Below are positions 1 through 12,832 of a DNA stretch of 64,000 nucleotides, piece by piece. The translations under genes and the position numbers were made by a program. The DNA comes from Protopterus annectens (taxonomy: Eukaryota > Chordata > Ceratodontiformes > Protopteridae). The notes under the pieces were generated by a model that was given only the letters and a program-made list of their open reading frames with translations, did no database searches and was not told the origin of the DNA. Every line of letters starts with the position of its first letter. Positions within the stretch are counted from its first letter, which is position 1. The stretch lies in assembly GCF_019279795.1 (NCBI RefSeq), contig NC_056748.1:696674306-696738305 (forward strand). The letters are read 5' to 3'.

Positions 1-1204
<1,204 letters not shown>

Positions 1205-1843
1205 GGTAACTTGTGGTGATTGCCCCTGGCCAAAAGTAATAAGAAGGGGAACCAGTGTGGTCTTGGCCAAATGCGAGTCACTAGCAAGATTTTCTGGAAG
1301 TCCAGCTGAATCGTCTGCAGGACTCTTGGAAGTAGGGGAAGACGAGGGAAGGCGTAGGAAAACATTCTCTTCCAAGGAAAAGAAATAGTCTGCCTTCCAT
1401 CCATGCCAGATGGCATGGCACTCTGGAACAGAAAAGCGGGAGCTGCCTGTTCAGAGGGGAGGCAAAAAGATCTACCCGAAGGATACTCCACCGTTGGACT
1501 ATATCCAGAAACACGCCTCTGTGAAACATCCATTCATGAGTCTATGTTTTGGACCTGCTCAAGGAGTCTGCCACTAGATTGTGCTCTGAAGGAATATACA
1601 CTGCCTAAAGAGTTAGCTGACAACTGACAGATGCCACATCTGAAGAGCCAGCCTGCAAAGATGATAAGACTTTGTGCCCCCCTGCTTGTTGACATACTAC
1701 AACACTGTGGTGTTGTCCATGTAAACCTTAAGGCGGCCTGGAGACAGCATGGGGTAAACAACATGAAGGGGCAGAATCAGAGCTCTCATCTCTTTGATGT
1801 TGATATGGTCTGACTTCTGACAGGGGAAGGGCAGAGGCAGAAT
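1205..1843 (-). mobile_element. DIRS-O, downstream fragment
   Basis: This is a degraded DIRS-type retrotransposon segment on the minus strand covering the RNase H end and the RT/recombinase overlap. It is collinear with 3416-4020 in DIRS-I; for example, the block around 1270-1330 matches 3490-3550. It contains no intact ORF. It stops at 1843, where the terminus of DIRS-I begins, and its missing continuation resumes at 10263. It is therefore one half of an older element split by a relative. Confidence 0.7.
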
Positions 1844-2265
1844 AGCTGTGTAAAAAATCTTAGCATGACCATAGATGTCCTCCTCTTCTACGTTGCAGTA
1901 TTCTTTACATGAGGGATCCTCCTCGAGGGGTGACCCGACGTCTGGCCAGTATACAAGAGCTTTTGAGTACTGCTAGTGCGTGGAATGTCACACATATGGC
2001 TTAGGAGTAATTTGGCTATAAAAGCGACGTCTGCACATACAAAACTCGAAATAAATGTCACAGGAGGAATGCCAGTCCAAGGAAAGAAGGATTGTATCAG
2101 ACATCCAGAAACAAAAGCAGGCACCGGGGGAAGGAGGGAGGGAGGGCTAGAATACTGCTACTGCAACACAGAAGAGAAGGACATCTATAGTTATGGTAAG
2201 ATTTTTACACAGCCATCTTATGTCCTCTTATTCTGGTGTTGCAGTACTCTTTACATGAAGGAATG
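1844..2265 (-). repeat. DIRS-I 3' inverted repeat and internal complementary region
   Basis: The outer end (about 1844-1905) is complementary to 2176-2215. The part at 2216-2265 matches the other end of the element near 10230-10262. The inner block therefore carries complements of both termini side by side, the DIRS internal complementary region thought to guide formation of the circular DNA intermediate. A TATA-like 'GGCTATAAAAG' lies at about 2013-2023, facing into the element. Confidence 0.65.
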
Positions 2266-2274
2266 TACCAAAGC

Positions 2275-3260
2275 TCAGGAAGAAACCTGGGAGGAGGAAG
2301 GACCAGAAGAGCTCTCTAGAAAGCCATGAAGAATAGTTCTAGCAAAAGCATCTCTAGATCTGGAGATGTATCCAACTTGTAATGCTTGGTGAAAGTAAGT
2401 ACAGAATAGAATGGAATTAGCATCCAAACCCTTAAAGAAAGCACCAGAAGAAGCCACAGCCCTAGTAGAATGAGCCTTAACACGAAAAGGGAGGCTCTTT
2501 CCATGGAAAACATAACAAACAAACAAAAAAAAAAGCCTTTGAAATCCAAGGTGAAATAGTTTACTTGAAAACAGGCAAACCCAGCACCCAGGGATGAAAA
2601 GAAAAAAAAAGCTGATGAGATTTCCTGATAGCCTTCATTTTATCCAAACAAAAATCAGAGTTGTCTATGCACATCCAAGGTGTGCAAGATCCTCTCCCTA
2701 CAGGACTGTGGAGAAAGAAAAAAGGTGGGCAAATGAACAGATTGGTTAAGAGACAATTCATTCACAACCTTGGGCATAAAGGAAGGATTAGTATGCAGAG
2801 AGACCCTGTCTTGATGGAAAATCAGAAAAGGTGGGGAAACCATTAAGCCCTGAAGCTCAGACACCCTTCTGGTAGGAGTCAATGTTAGTAACACAACATT
2901 TTTCCAAGTACAGTGTTGCAAAGAAGCTGTAGCTGCAGGCTCAAATGGAGCCGAAGTCAGCTTCTCCAGAACAAAGTTCAAATTCCAAGGAGGAGGAACA
3001 GGTTTCTTGGGAGGTCTAATGTGAAGGACACCTTTGAGAAAGAGTTAACATCTAACCTAGAAGTCAAAGGAGGAGACAAAGGCAGGCAGGCAGAAATGGC
3101 TGACAAATGGACTTTCACCAAGGAGTAAGCCAGACCATCATTGAGCAACTCTCACAAGTAGGAAAGAACTAATGGAACATCCACAAACGGTGGTTCCAAG
3201 TTGTGTGAATGACATCATACAGAAAACCTCTTCTATTTAGATAAGCAGGATGTCCTAGTA
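2275..3260 (-). pseudogene. DIRS-I tyrosine recombinase, broken
   Basis: This is the relic of the integrase of DIRS elements, a phage-integrase-fold tyrosine recombinase that inserts the circular DNA copy. Reading down the minus strand there is the core start 'LNFVLEKLT'-like (about 2980), the first catalytic arginine in 'TRRVSELQGL', a well-kept middle ('DRVSLHTNPSFMPKVV'), the box-II motif 'KAHSTRAVASSGAFFKG' (His and Arg), and the nucleophile region 'LTFTKHYKL' in another frame. At least two frameshifts separate these blocks. No activity is expected. Confidence 0.75.
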
Positions 3261-3379
3261 TTGGGTTTTCTGGCCTCATTCAGTACCCTAAGCATGTCCT
3301 CAGAAAAAAGGTATCTGAAAGGATTCAGAAGCCTGTCACCCACAGAGTCATACGCAGAGTTGACAGATGTGAATGGATT

Positions 3380-5190
3380 ACAGATCCTTTGTCCTGTGTG
3401 AGAAGGTCCACCCTGTGAGATAACTGTGATGATTGTCACTGGCTAAATGCAGAAGAAGAGGTAACCAAAGCTCTCTTGGCCAAAAGGGGGTCACCAGCAA
3501 GATTTTTGGTTTGTCCTGCTGAATCCTGAGCAGGACTTTCTGAATGAGGAAAGGGGGGAGAATGCATAAAGAAACACCCCCTTCCATGAAACTGATAGGG
3601 CATCCACCTTCCAAACCAGAGGACCTGGGACTCGGGCAAAAAAAAAGAGGAAGTTGTCTGCTCAGAGGGGAGGGCAAACAGATCTACTTGAGGAATACCC
3701 CCTGGTGGACAATCTCCAGAAACACATCCCTGTGAATCATCCATTCCATGGGATTGAGTCATGGACCTGCTCAGAGCGTCTATCACAGATTTCTAACTGG
3801 AAGAGACAAACTGCCTGAAGAGTCACCTGGTACTGAACTGCCAGTTCCTATGCCATAAGAGCTAGCCTGCACAGAAGGTACTCCCCCCCCCCCTTCGTTT
3901 ACATACCAGAGAACTGTGGTGTTATCTGTAAACCGTTTTAGAGGTCCTGGACAGAAAAGAGGATAAAAGGCCTGAAGAGCTAATAAGAGGGCTCTCATCT
4001 CTTTGATGTTGACATGCTCCTCCTTTTGAGAAGGAGAACAGAGACCGTGTACCTTCATGGAAGCAAAGGCTGCCCCCATCCTAAGCTGTAGGCGTCTGCA
4101 GATAACTCGAGTGGGAAGAGGATGCAGAGGAATGCCTGGGTCAGGGAAATCTGCTGAATCCACCAAAGGAGTTCCTTTTTTAGACTAGGGAAAAGAGGAA
4201 CTACAAACTCTAGTGGATGCGCATGTTGCATCCAAACTGATTTCAGGTACCACTGAAACTTCCTCAAGTGAAGTTTGGCCAGAGGTAGAACTGGAATGGT
4301 GGATGACATGAACCCCAAGAGCCTGAGAGACTCCCTGGCTGTAAGAGAATGAAGAGGGAGAAGACTTTGGAAGACGGAAATGAGAGACTGAACTTTTGGA
4401 GGAGGCAGAGATGCCAGCATGAGATTTTTCTGCAACCTGCACCCCAGGAAGATGTGGTCCTGTGAGGGGGTAAGAAAGAACTTTTTGAAATTTATTGTGA
4501 ACCCCAGCCTTTGCAGAAAAGAAATGGTGAACTGTAGATTTTGTTCCAGGCTCTCTGGACAGGGAGCTAGAAAGAGAAGACTGTCCATGTATAGGTAAAC
4601 GTGGATGCCCTGAAGTCTGCAGTAAGCAAATACAGGAACCGGGCACTTTGTGAATACCCTTGGGGCAGTGGAAAGACCAAAGGGCAAAGCTGAAAACTGA
4701 AAGTGCAAGGAAGCAAGAGAGAAATGCAAAAAATTCCTGTAAAGGGGATGAATGTGAATATGAAGATAAGAATCCTTGAAATCCATAGAAGCTATGTAAG
4801 TCTGAGGAAGAATAAGATGAAACAAGATTTGCAGAGACAGCAGACGGAAGGTAGGAACCTTCAGAAAAGTGTTTAGGTGAGAAAGATCCAGAGTGCGTCT
4901 CCAAGGGCCTTCTTTCCCGGGTACAAGAAACATCCTGGAGTAAAACCCTCTTCCTCTGAGGAGAGGAGGAATTTTTGAATTGTTCCCTGATGTAGCAACT
5001 CCTAAAGCTCCTCTGGAAATATATACAGTTTGTCGTGAGGTGGTTGTGGAATGCCCATGAATGGAGGAAGAGTTTTCCAGACCATGAAGTACCCTTGTTT
5101 GATAATGGAAAGTACCCATGAGTCTTGTGTAATAGTTTCCCAAACTGGAAGAGACAGGGAAAGATGCAGAGAAAGACTAAAACTGACATG
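3380..5190 (-). pseudogene. DIRS-I reverse transcriptase / RNase H, broken
   Basis: Polymerase gene of DIRS-I. The longest open piece (4055-5143) has RT fingers and palm: 'GRGFYSRMFLVPGKE', 'LDLSHLNTFLKVPTFR', 'ALPFGLSTAPRVFTK', then 'VYLYMDSLLF' where the family has Y-L-D-D. One of the two catalytic aspartates is therefore lost, besides the frameshifts. RNase H follows at 3783-4166 with 'INIKEMRALLLALQAF'-like and 'NTTVLWYVNEGGGG', a signature shared with DIRS-A and DIRS-D. A C-run at 3888-3897 lies next to one frameshift. The neighbours (gag upstream, recombinase downstream) follow the usual DIRS order. Confidence 0.8.
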
Positions 5191-6072
5191 AGAGTGATAG
5201 TCAGACCTATCTGGCTTGTCTGGAATGGGCTGCTTCAGGGCAGGAACTGGCTAAGAGATTTAGACTGTGGAACTCTCCTACCTCCCTTCTTGATTTTAGA
5301 AGTGGGAAGGCGAGCTTGTTTCCTAACAAAAGTCTTTGAGGGATAATTCCTCTGAAATTTAGAAACAGGTGAAACAAAGACATGTTTTAAGTCCTGTTCC
5401 TTATCTGTCTCCTACAAAGAGTTAAACAAATCTGCAGCCCCAAACAATGCACTATTATCTAAAGGAGCATTCATTCATTTTGCTTTGATGTTATTTGGAA
5501 GTGGTTGAAGACTCAACCGTGAATGAATACCTCCAAAGAACAGATCCAGATGCAGCTGTCCCAGAAGATGCTTCTGCTGCATCACAGCTGCATTAAATGG
5601 AGTGGCATGCTACCTGAGAAGAAGCTAATAACAGAGACATCACCTGAGTTTTTAACATCAGAGTCTGGAAGGTAAAAAACTGCTCGAGTGGCTTGCAAAA
5701 GAAGAGCCAAAGCATATCCGGTTATATTTATGGTTATGGTTTGGTAGTTTATATTACAGAAAGCTAAGGTGGCAGAAGTATAGACTTTTTCCGTATTCAT
5801 TCCATGGTCTTGCTCTCCTTATCAGGAGGGGGAAACTTGGTGGATGGCACTAGTCTGGAAGTTTTGTCAGAAGCGATGGAAAGCATAGCAGGATCTGCGG
5901 AAGGACATCTGTAAACAAATTACAGTCATTTGGTACCTTATAAAACCTATCAGGCTTTTCAGGGGCAGGGGCCTGCGAGTCTGGGGCCTTAGATGCTGAA
6001 GAAAATGCATCCAAAAAAGCTTGCAAGACTGAAGGTACAGCTGAAGGGGAAGGTTCACAGGATATGAGGCCC

Positions 6073-9012
6073 TTATAAGCCTAGCCAAGAATATTGCCCA
6101 TGTTCCCACAAAGTCAGCACCTGTTTCTCTGTCCAGGAGGGACACAGGTGGAATCCCAGGGGTGTAGTTTCTGTTTCCCATCCAGTCATCCAGGTTCCTC
6201 TTAAAGAAGGCCAGAGAGATACTATGCTTGACATGGAGATGGGGGGAGTCTTTGTGACAGAAATCTATCCCACTAAGTTCTATTAATGTCACAGACTGGG
6301 TTGAGGCCTTAAGTGCAGTTTGCGTGAGTGGAGTTTGGCTTACGGATATGCAGGAACTCCATTAAGGCTGGGTCTGAGATGGCCTTGTATGCCAGACACA
6401 GGTCACCTCTGAGCAGTCTGTACGAGACTGAGTAGAGGGACAGGCCTTTTAATCTATCAGTACAGGACAGGTGTTTGAGACCCTGGATGTTCCTGGTCAG
6501 GAACCTCTGTGGTCTCTCCAGCTCCTGCATGTGCTTACACGGTACATGCCAAAGGGGGCATTGTACTCAATAATGGGTCTGAAAAGGGAGGAGTACAGGG
6601 ATGTTATGACCTCCTTGTTCCTGGATGAAATACCCTTACTTATGAGGTGGGCCATGTAGAAAGCCTTCCATACAATGGAGGCAACATGGTGGTCAAAAGT
6701 CAGGCTGCTATCAACCTGGGTGCCCAAGTCCCTCATGACTGATTGCGTGCTTAGTACGTTATTAATGGGATAATTAGTGGGGACTCCATTTTCCCCAAAG
6801 GGGATAATGATGCATTTCTTGGCATTCAGTTTGAAGCCATGCTTCTGACACCAGTCATTTGTTTGGTTAAGGGCCTCTTGGAGGATGCTCACATTACTTG
6901 GAGAATTTAAGACCACACCCAGCCTGCAGTCATCTGCAAACTTGGTTAGCCACAGACCAATGGTTTTGGCTTGCACCTCAGAAAAGTATATCCCAAACAG
7001 TAGAGGCCCCAAGACCGATCCTTGGGGTACACAGCTTGTTAGTAAGGTCTACCACTAGAGGTGGCTTCCCCTATTTTGACTCGGTGATCCAGTTAGCTAC
7101 CCATCTAGTAACATATGGATTGATGCCTAGCTGGGAGAGTTTATCTATTACGCCTGAGTGGGAAATAGTGTTGAAGGCTTTGGCTAAGTCAAGGTAGGTG
7201 GTGTGCACCGTCTTCCCCTAGTCCATAGCTTTGGTGATCATTTTGAAGAAGTCGACCAAGTTTGACAGGCATGATCTCCCTTTGACAAAACCAAACCGTG
7301 TGTGGGGTCAAGTCTTTGGAAGTTGCTAAAATGTGTGGGGTCAAGTATTTGGAGGGTACCAATGTCCTTATTTATAAGGTCCACGATAATGCGTTCCATA
7401 GCCTTGCAGATCAAGCTAGTTAGGCTGACGGGCCTATCATTGCCTGGGTCAGTGGACGCTCTACCTTTGTGTAGAGGGATAACAGTGGCCGTCCTCCATT
7501 CAGCTGGGATGAAGCCATTGCTCAGGCTTTGGTTGAATAGGATGCCTGAGTTCATGTAGGAAACAGCCAGGGATGTTGTCGGGTCCCATGGAGGCTGTAT
7601 TTTTTGCCTTTGAGAGGACATTAAACACCTGCTCACTGAACCTGTCTGCCAGTAGGTTGGCTATATCTATGGCATTTGTGTATGTGGTGTTATTGACAAC
7701 CAGTTCAGAGCAGATTTGGGTGTTACCTTTCAGACTGCGGATGTATGTGAAGGCCTTGTGATTGTCCTTAATGGATGTGGCCAATTTGGACTCGAAGTTA
7801 GCCTTGTGACTTACTTACCTTATTTGCTATTCAGACAAAGGAGAGACTGCTTCCAACTTGGCACCCGCTCCTTCTTGGTCCTGGACAGGAATTTTTTCCT
7901 TTTATTATAGAGTTTGTTTATTGCTGCTGTTTACCAGACAGGTTTACTGTTCCTTGAGGAAGATGATTTGGTCCAGTCAGGTATTGCTGACACCATACAG
8001 CTATGTAGGTGCTCAGAGTTTTTTGGTGTAGGTTTGGACATTAGTGCTAGTTCCTACTGATGGAACAGTGGCTGAGAAGCTGCTTATACCTGCTCTCTGG
8101 AGATTGTAGTCAATTTTGGAAAAGTTTTTATTTGTTTGACCCTGACAAGAGGGGATCAGGGGCAATGGTGACTTGGAAGCTGATCGCTTTATGGTCATAT
8201 CTTACCAAGGAGGATGGCACTGTAGGGGTGCTACAGTGGCTACTCACGTTGGTTAGTACCAGGTCCAGGATATTGTCACCTCTCGTAGGGGTGTCAATCA
8301 GCTGATCCAATGCATTGGCATTGACAAAGTCAAGGAATCTCTGAGCATTTATGTTTGGGCTAGAATAGGTCTTACACTCTATAACTGGGTAGTTAAAGTC
8401 ACCCAGGATCAGGGTAGAGGGTTGAATCTTGATGGATTCAAGTAAGTCCAGATAGGTGGAGTTAGGCGTCTTGAGTCATGGTTGGGGGTCTGTAGCTAGC
8501 TATGATTTGAACAGGTGTTTTGTCAACAGTTAACTGGACTTTGAGCGTCTCCTGTGTGTCATACCATTTGACCAGCCTGGAGGTGTGTATGTGTTTGATA
8601 AATATTGAAACTCCACCTCCTTTGGCTTTGTAGCCCCCCATTTGTGGTCTGAAAATATGGTAGGATGAGTAACCTGGTAAGGCTGGGGTGTTCTCCGTAG
8701 CTTTGAATCAGGTTTCAGTGACTGCACAAATGTCAGCAACCTCCAGGTCAAGAAATGCTTGCAATGAGTGCAGTTTTATGCTAAGACTACTAGCATTTAG
8801 CAGCATGACCTTTAAATTTCGTTTAGAAGAATTTTTCATGTTAGTAATTTTGTGCTCATGACTTTGCCTAAAAAAGGCACTATGGGGAGGCAACAGCCTT
8901 TGCCAGAAGCTTGAAGCCCAGAGGAGATAGATGAAGGCCATCTCTGCCAAAGCATTGTGGTCTGTCAATCATATCCTCCCAGTCTGTCAGGTACTGGATC
9001 CCCTTGGAATGA
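6073..9012 (-). mobile_element. CR1-a, CR1-type LINE inserted in DIRS-I gag
   Basis: A 2.9-kb non-LTR retrotransposon on the minus strand. Its 3' end at 6073 matches CR1-b from TATAAGCCTAG onward but lacks the last 50 or so bases found at 22436-22485. Its 5' end near 9012 falls in the C-terminal part of ORF1, where 'GRDGLHLSPLGFKLLAK' resembles the end of the SGNH esterase domain typical of CR1-group ORF1 proteins. The copy is 5'-truncated and frameshifted. No target-site duplication is clear. Confidence 0.8.
6309..8968 (-). pseudogene. CR1-a ORF2 (endonuclease-RT), broken
   Basis: ORF2 relic for target-primed reverse transcription. The apurinic-type endonuclease starts around 8830 with 'LKVMLLNASSL' and passes 'DICAVTET' (about 8710) and 'LDQLIDTPTRGDNILDLVLT' (about 8250-8310). 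The RT follows with 'WRTATVIPLHKG', 'NDRPVSLTSLICKAMERI' (about 7430), 'PLLFGIYFSEVQA' and 'LTKFADDCRLG' (FADD catalytic box, about 6930). The C-terminal 'YNAPFGMY' and 'LYSVSYRLLRGDLCLAYK' end near 6309. Four or more frameshifts are present. Protein blocks match CR1-b closely, so both are one family. Confidence 0.85.
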
Positions 9013-9969
9013 ATCCATTTGTAAAACATCATATATCTTTTCTGCACATCAGAAACCTGAGAGGAGTCCCATTAAAAAATAATTCCCTAATTTTAGCTAT
9101 GGTTTCCCCAAAGGTGATCTCTTCTACTGGCAAATCTGTGTCATTAGACTCTTCCTTAGGGGGGGCTAGAATATGAGTGGAGTAGGCAAAAGATTCACCC
9201 TCAGAACAGCCCTCATCCTCAGATGATTCCAGTTTCCCAACTCTCTTGAGTGAGGAAGAAATTAAAGGAAAAACAGAAACAGCTGAAGGAGGCTTAAGAG
9301 CCATGAGTACATTAAGCAAACATTGATAAAAGGTTTCTCAATTGGATTGTGGAGTCTTAGGTGCAGAAATATGCTTGGTTTTCTGCTTCTTCTTTAACCA
9401 CACATCTGCCCGATGAAAACTGGAGGGACCTGACATAGGCCCGCACTCAATTATAGAAGTCAGAATTTCCTCCCTAACTAGAATCTGAGGGACACCCCTA
9501 GGGCCTTGTGAAATAACGAGCGTTTGTTCCCCCTGACCTTCCAATGTGGACATCTGCATTGCCTCTGAGGACATGCCTAAAGTGGATTCCCTGACAGCCT
9601 CCGAAGTGGTACCTGCCACGGAACCCGGATCTCCGGGTCTTCTTCAACCTCGAGAGAGACATCAGAGATAGGAAGCACAGCTGAAGATTCAGGCCATGGC
9701 ATCTTGGCCTTCTTCTTCAACACAGGCTCGACAGTAGCCCCAGATGTACCCTGCATAGTGTCCCTAGCTAAATACTTCTGTCGCTGATTTTCGAGGTAAA
9801 TATTTAGGGCTGAAAGACGGCTACATAGGGTCTTAGGGATGAAGGCCTGGCAAATAAAGCAGGATTTGTGGTCGTATGTAGGCCCCAAACAAAAGAGACG
9901 CAAGTCGTGCCTGTCCTTATTTAGAATCTGTCTCCCACATTAGCACTTACCTTTCCTGGATGGCATGAA

Positions 9970-10262
9970 ACCGTGACAACAAAAAGCAGTAGCAAGAGAA
10001 AAACCCCAATGGGGCACTTATCTGAAAACTGGACCAGAAGCAAACAACTCGGGTGAACAGACTGTTGGTTGAAGATGGCGTTCAGATTGATGGCAGAAAA
10101 GGTCTGAGGTCTGTATGTGCGGACGTCGTCTTTATGGCTGACATACTCCTAAGCCATACGTGCGACATCCCACATACTAGCAGTAATTAAAAGCTCTTGT
10201 ACATTGGCCAGATGTCAGGTTGCCCTTGGGATCCCTTATGTAAAGAGTACTGCAACATTAGA
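9970..10262 (-). promoter_or_regulatory. DIRS-I 5' terminal repeat and promoter region
   Basis: Leader of DIRS-I between the outer end and gag. It is the inverted counterpart of 1844-2130: GTAAAGAGTACTGCAAC at 10232-10248 is the complement of the block near 1890. A GACGTC core lies at about 10121-10128. By analogy with the younger copies this region would hold the inward-facing promoter. No experimental start is visible. Confidence 0.5.
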
Positions 10263-10411
10263 ATACAAGGAAATCCTGCACTTCAGGTGACCACAGGAAG
10301 TCACCCCCCCCCCCCACCCCCACCCCATGACTGAAGTGTCAGTGAACAGTTCTTGCGAAGGAACTGGAGACTGAAAGGGCAGGCTTAGATTGAAGGTAAA
10401 TTACTGAATTC

Positions 10412-11640
10412 TCACTTGAGACAAGGAAGGGGAGGGGTACTATGAAATCCCAAGGATGGCAATGCTGAAGCCAAACTGACTTGATGTACTACTGAAACTT
10501 CCACATAGGCAGTCTGGCAAGAGGGAGCATTAGAATAAGAGGCCATAACCCCTAGGGCCTGAAGAAATTCCCTGGCTGGAAAGGCAGGCAGAGTAAGATA
10601 AGACTGAAAGAAAGCTGTCAAGGGCAATACCTATGGAGCTGGAAGAGATGGCAACATTGTCACTGTCTGAATCCTGCAGCCCACATACACTTGATCCTGT
10701 GGAGGAGTCGGAACAGACTTTTGGAAGTTGATAATGAATCCCAGACTCTGAAGGAGAGATATGGTGAACTTCAGATCCTGTGATAGGCAACTGGGAGAAG
10801 GTGCCTCAATCAACAGGTTATCTAAATAAGGAAAAAAATGTGAAGTGCCTTGAAGCCTGCAAAAAGCAATCACAGGAGTTAGGCATTTTGTGAATACCCT
10901 TGGGGCAGTAGAGGTGCCAAAGGGCAAAGCAGAGAACTGAAAACAAGAGGAAGAAACAGAGAAGCCCAAAAGCCTCCTGTAAAAGGGAGAATAGGAATAT
11001 GAAAGTAAGCATTCTTCATATCCAAGGATACCTGAAAAGCCTGGGGTGGAAACAAGATTTGAAGAGAAAGCATCTGAAAGGAAAGAGCCTTGAGAAAGGT
11101 GTTGAGCAAGAAGCGATCCAGAATAGTTCTCCAAATATCCTCTTTTTGTAGAACCATGAACATTCTGGAGTAGAACCCCTTTCCTACTTGGTAAGGAGGG
11201 ACAGGCTGAATAATTCCCTGGTCCACCAGGTACCCAAGAAACTCTGAGAAATAAGGAAGTTGCTCTAGAGGAGGTTGATGAATCCCTGAAAAACTTCCAC
11301 ACCATGAAGTAACCCTGACAGATGGAAATAACCCAAAAATTTGAGGTGATGAGTTGCCAGTTTGGAAGACGGAGGGAGAGCCAAAGAAACCTAGCTGAGG
11401 GTTGGGGGGAAGAATATCAGAGACAGGCAGGTTTGTCAGGAAAAGAAGGCTTCTGAGAAACAGAAACCTGAGAAGATTTAACAGGAGAAGCTTGCCTACA
11501 ACCCTTCCTGCCTTTAGTGGCATGATGGGGCTGCCTGCAAACAAAATCAGTCCTAGCAGGATAGTTCCTCTGGAACTTAGGGAAGGGAGATACAAAAATA
11601 TGTTTAAGGTCCTGCAAAGCTTTACCTTTCTCCTGAAGAG
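10412..11640 (-). pseudogene. DIRS-O reverse transcriptase, broken
   Basis: RT relic in three frames. Blocks seen from the N-terminal side: 'LVDQGIIQPVPPYQVGKGFY' (about 11215-11160), 'RTILDRFLLNTFLKALSF' (about 11090), 'FSALPFGTSTAPRVFTK' (about 10900), 'FFPYLDNLLIEAPSPS' (about 10810) and 'QVYVGCRIQTVTMLPSLPAP' (about 10640). The catalytic box reads Y-L-D-N instead of Y-L-D-D. 'FPAREFLQALGVMAS' at about 10560 is the thumb/connection block. The copy matches DIRS-I at protein level, so the two are from one family. Not functional. Confidence 0.75.
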
Positions 11641-11649
11641 ACTTAAGCA

Positions 11650-12832
11650 TTACTCTTTACCCCGAGCCAGTAATCCAGGAGCCTCAATCCTCACCACTGA
11701 CATCGGTGAGAAGCAGACACTAAGAACAGGAATGGATTTACAGAGTATTTCAAACGCAGCTCTGCATCCCACACAATTTTCTCCAAGAGCACAGAGGGAA
11801 CACCTTCCACTTGTACTGGACTCTCTGCCTCGCCAGATCCCAAACAAGGCCCACCTTGGATCACTGTGTGTTTCAGTTCCAAGTATCTGGCGCACACACA
11901 CATCTGATTTTTCTCACACACACACATACACACCTGGAAAAGTCTGACACAGATTCACCAGCTGTGTCCCCTCCCTCCAGATTACAGGGCAGCTGCCAGC
12001 AGCTAAATACTCTAAGGCTCTTACAAGGAGTAACCAATTATACTGTGTCAAATTAATACTGATATGAATGGTAGAATGTGAATGAAGCAGTAAGGCTTTT
12101 CGGAGTGGCCACAGTGACACTGAAATAAGCAAAGGTACTCTTCAAATATTAAAAGTGTTCACTAAAAGACCAGCCACAATGAAAAGGTATAAAAATATTT
12201 AATAATGGATAATAGTAATAGAAAACAAGAAAATACTTAATATTTAGTTACAATAAACATCAGTGTTTTCAGTCACAGGAAATATAAAATAACACAGTTG
12301 GATAGAATCTCACATGCAGAAAAAGAAATACTAAACTAATCTCACGGTACTTTTCCTTACTAAACTAAAGAGAAACTGTCCTTAGTTAACGCACTTAATA
12401 TCGCAAGGCAAGATGTACTGCTGAGATGCTCCCTTCCATAAGGTAAGATGAGATACTCCACACACTGAACTGTAAATTAACTACTGAACAACTGAACTGT
12501 GACCTAGATCTTTTATATCAGGTTCCAGGGGGGGGGGGGCTGCTGCGGTCAAAGTTCCGTCCTTCAGCTGGTTATAGAATGACATCACATCTTGTCACCT
12601 GACTCTGGCACAATACACATTCAGGATTCTGTCAAGATTCTGTTACAGCATTTTTAACATAAGCAATTTTTACAAATACATTTTTAATACAAGCATCTGT
12701 AGAAATCAATGGGGCAGTCAAATGATATAAGATTATTTACAAAACATAAGCCAGCCATGCTGGCATATGCCACACATGCACTGCCTTACTTTTCCTGGTA
12801 TAGCAGCAATACCTCACATCATCACAGTCACA
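11650..12832. other. Unidentified 1.2-kb block inside DIRS-O gag
   Basis: DIRS homology breaks at about 12832 and resumes at about 11700-11650, leaving roughly 1.15 kb unlike any other part of the window. On the minus strand a TATA-like TATAAAAG lies at about 12510-12517, just below a run of ten or so G (plus strand, 12528-12538), with a CA repeat at 11892-11930. It could be a solo LTR or another non-autonomous insertion, but I found no TG...CA ends and no target-site duplication, and it has no convincing ORF. Confidence 0.35.

Larger units (their letters stand above)
5200..9960 (-). pseudogene. DIRS-I gag, interrupted by CR1-a
   Basis: Gag-like first gene, in two pieces: 9013-9960 (N-terminal) and 5200-6072 (C-terminal). 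The N-terminal piece has 'CLGPTYDHKSCFICQAF', the second half of a Cys/His motif conserved in the other copies. An acidic region follows, then 'VEEITFGETIAKIREL', which matches the 'FGETLHTLREHF' block of DIRS-D. The C-terminal piece has 'KVYTSATLAFCNINYQT', matching 'KKVYTSATLAVR' in DIRS-D and DIRS-O. The reading passes from 'YDVLQMD' (about 9013) to 'CEPSPSAVPSV' (about 6060), as in DIRS-O, which places the CR1 insertion between them. Confidence 0.7.
1844..10262 (-). mobile_element. DIRS-I, full-length DIRS retrotransposon inserted in DIRS-O
   Basis: A tyrosine-recombinase retrotransposon read on the minus strand: 5' terminal repeat (9970-10262), gag (9960 to 5200, split by a CR1), RT/RNase H (5190-3380), recombinase (3260-2275), then an internal complementary region and the 3' inverted repeat (2265-1844). 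The two termini are inverted copies of a block reading GTACTCTTTACAT-like sequence with a TATA-like stretch inside. Without the CR1 the element is about 5.5 kb, close to DIRS-A and DIRS-D. All three genes are broken. It belongs to an older family than DIRS-A, C and D, judged by divergence. End positions are good to a few bases. Confidence 0.75.

Noticed and set aside
11714..11933. Cys/Val-rich small ORFs around the CA repeat
   Set aside because: They are translations of a CA/TG-rich stretch with no domain and no conserved partner in the window.
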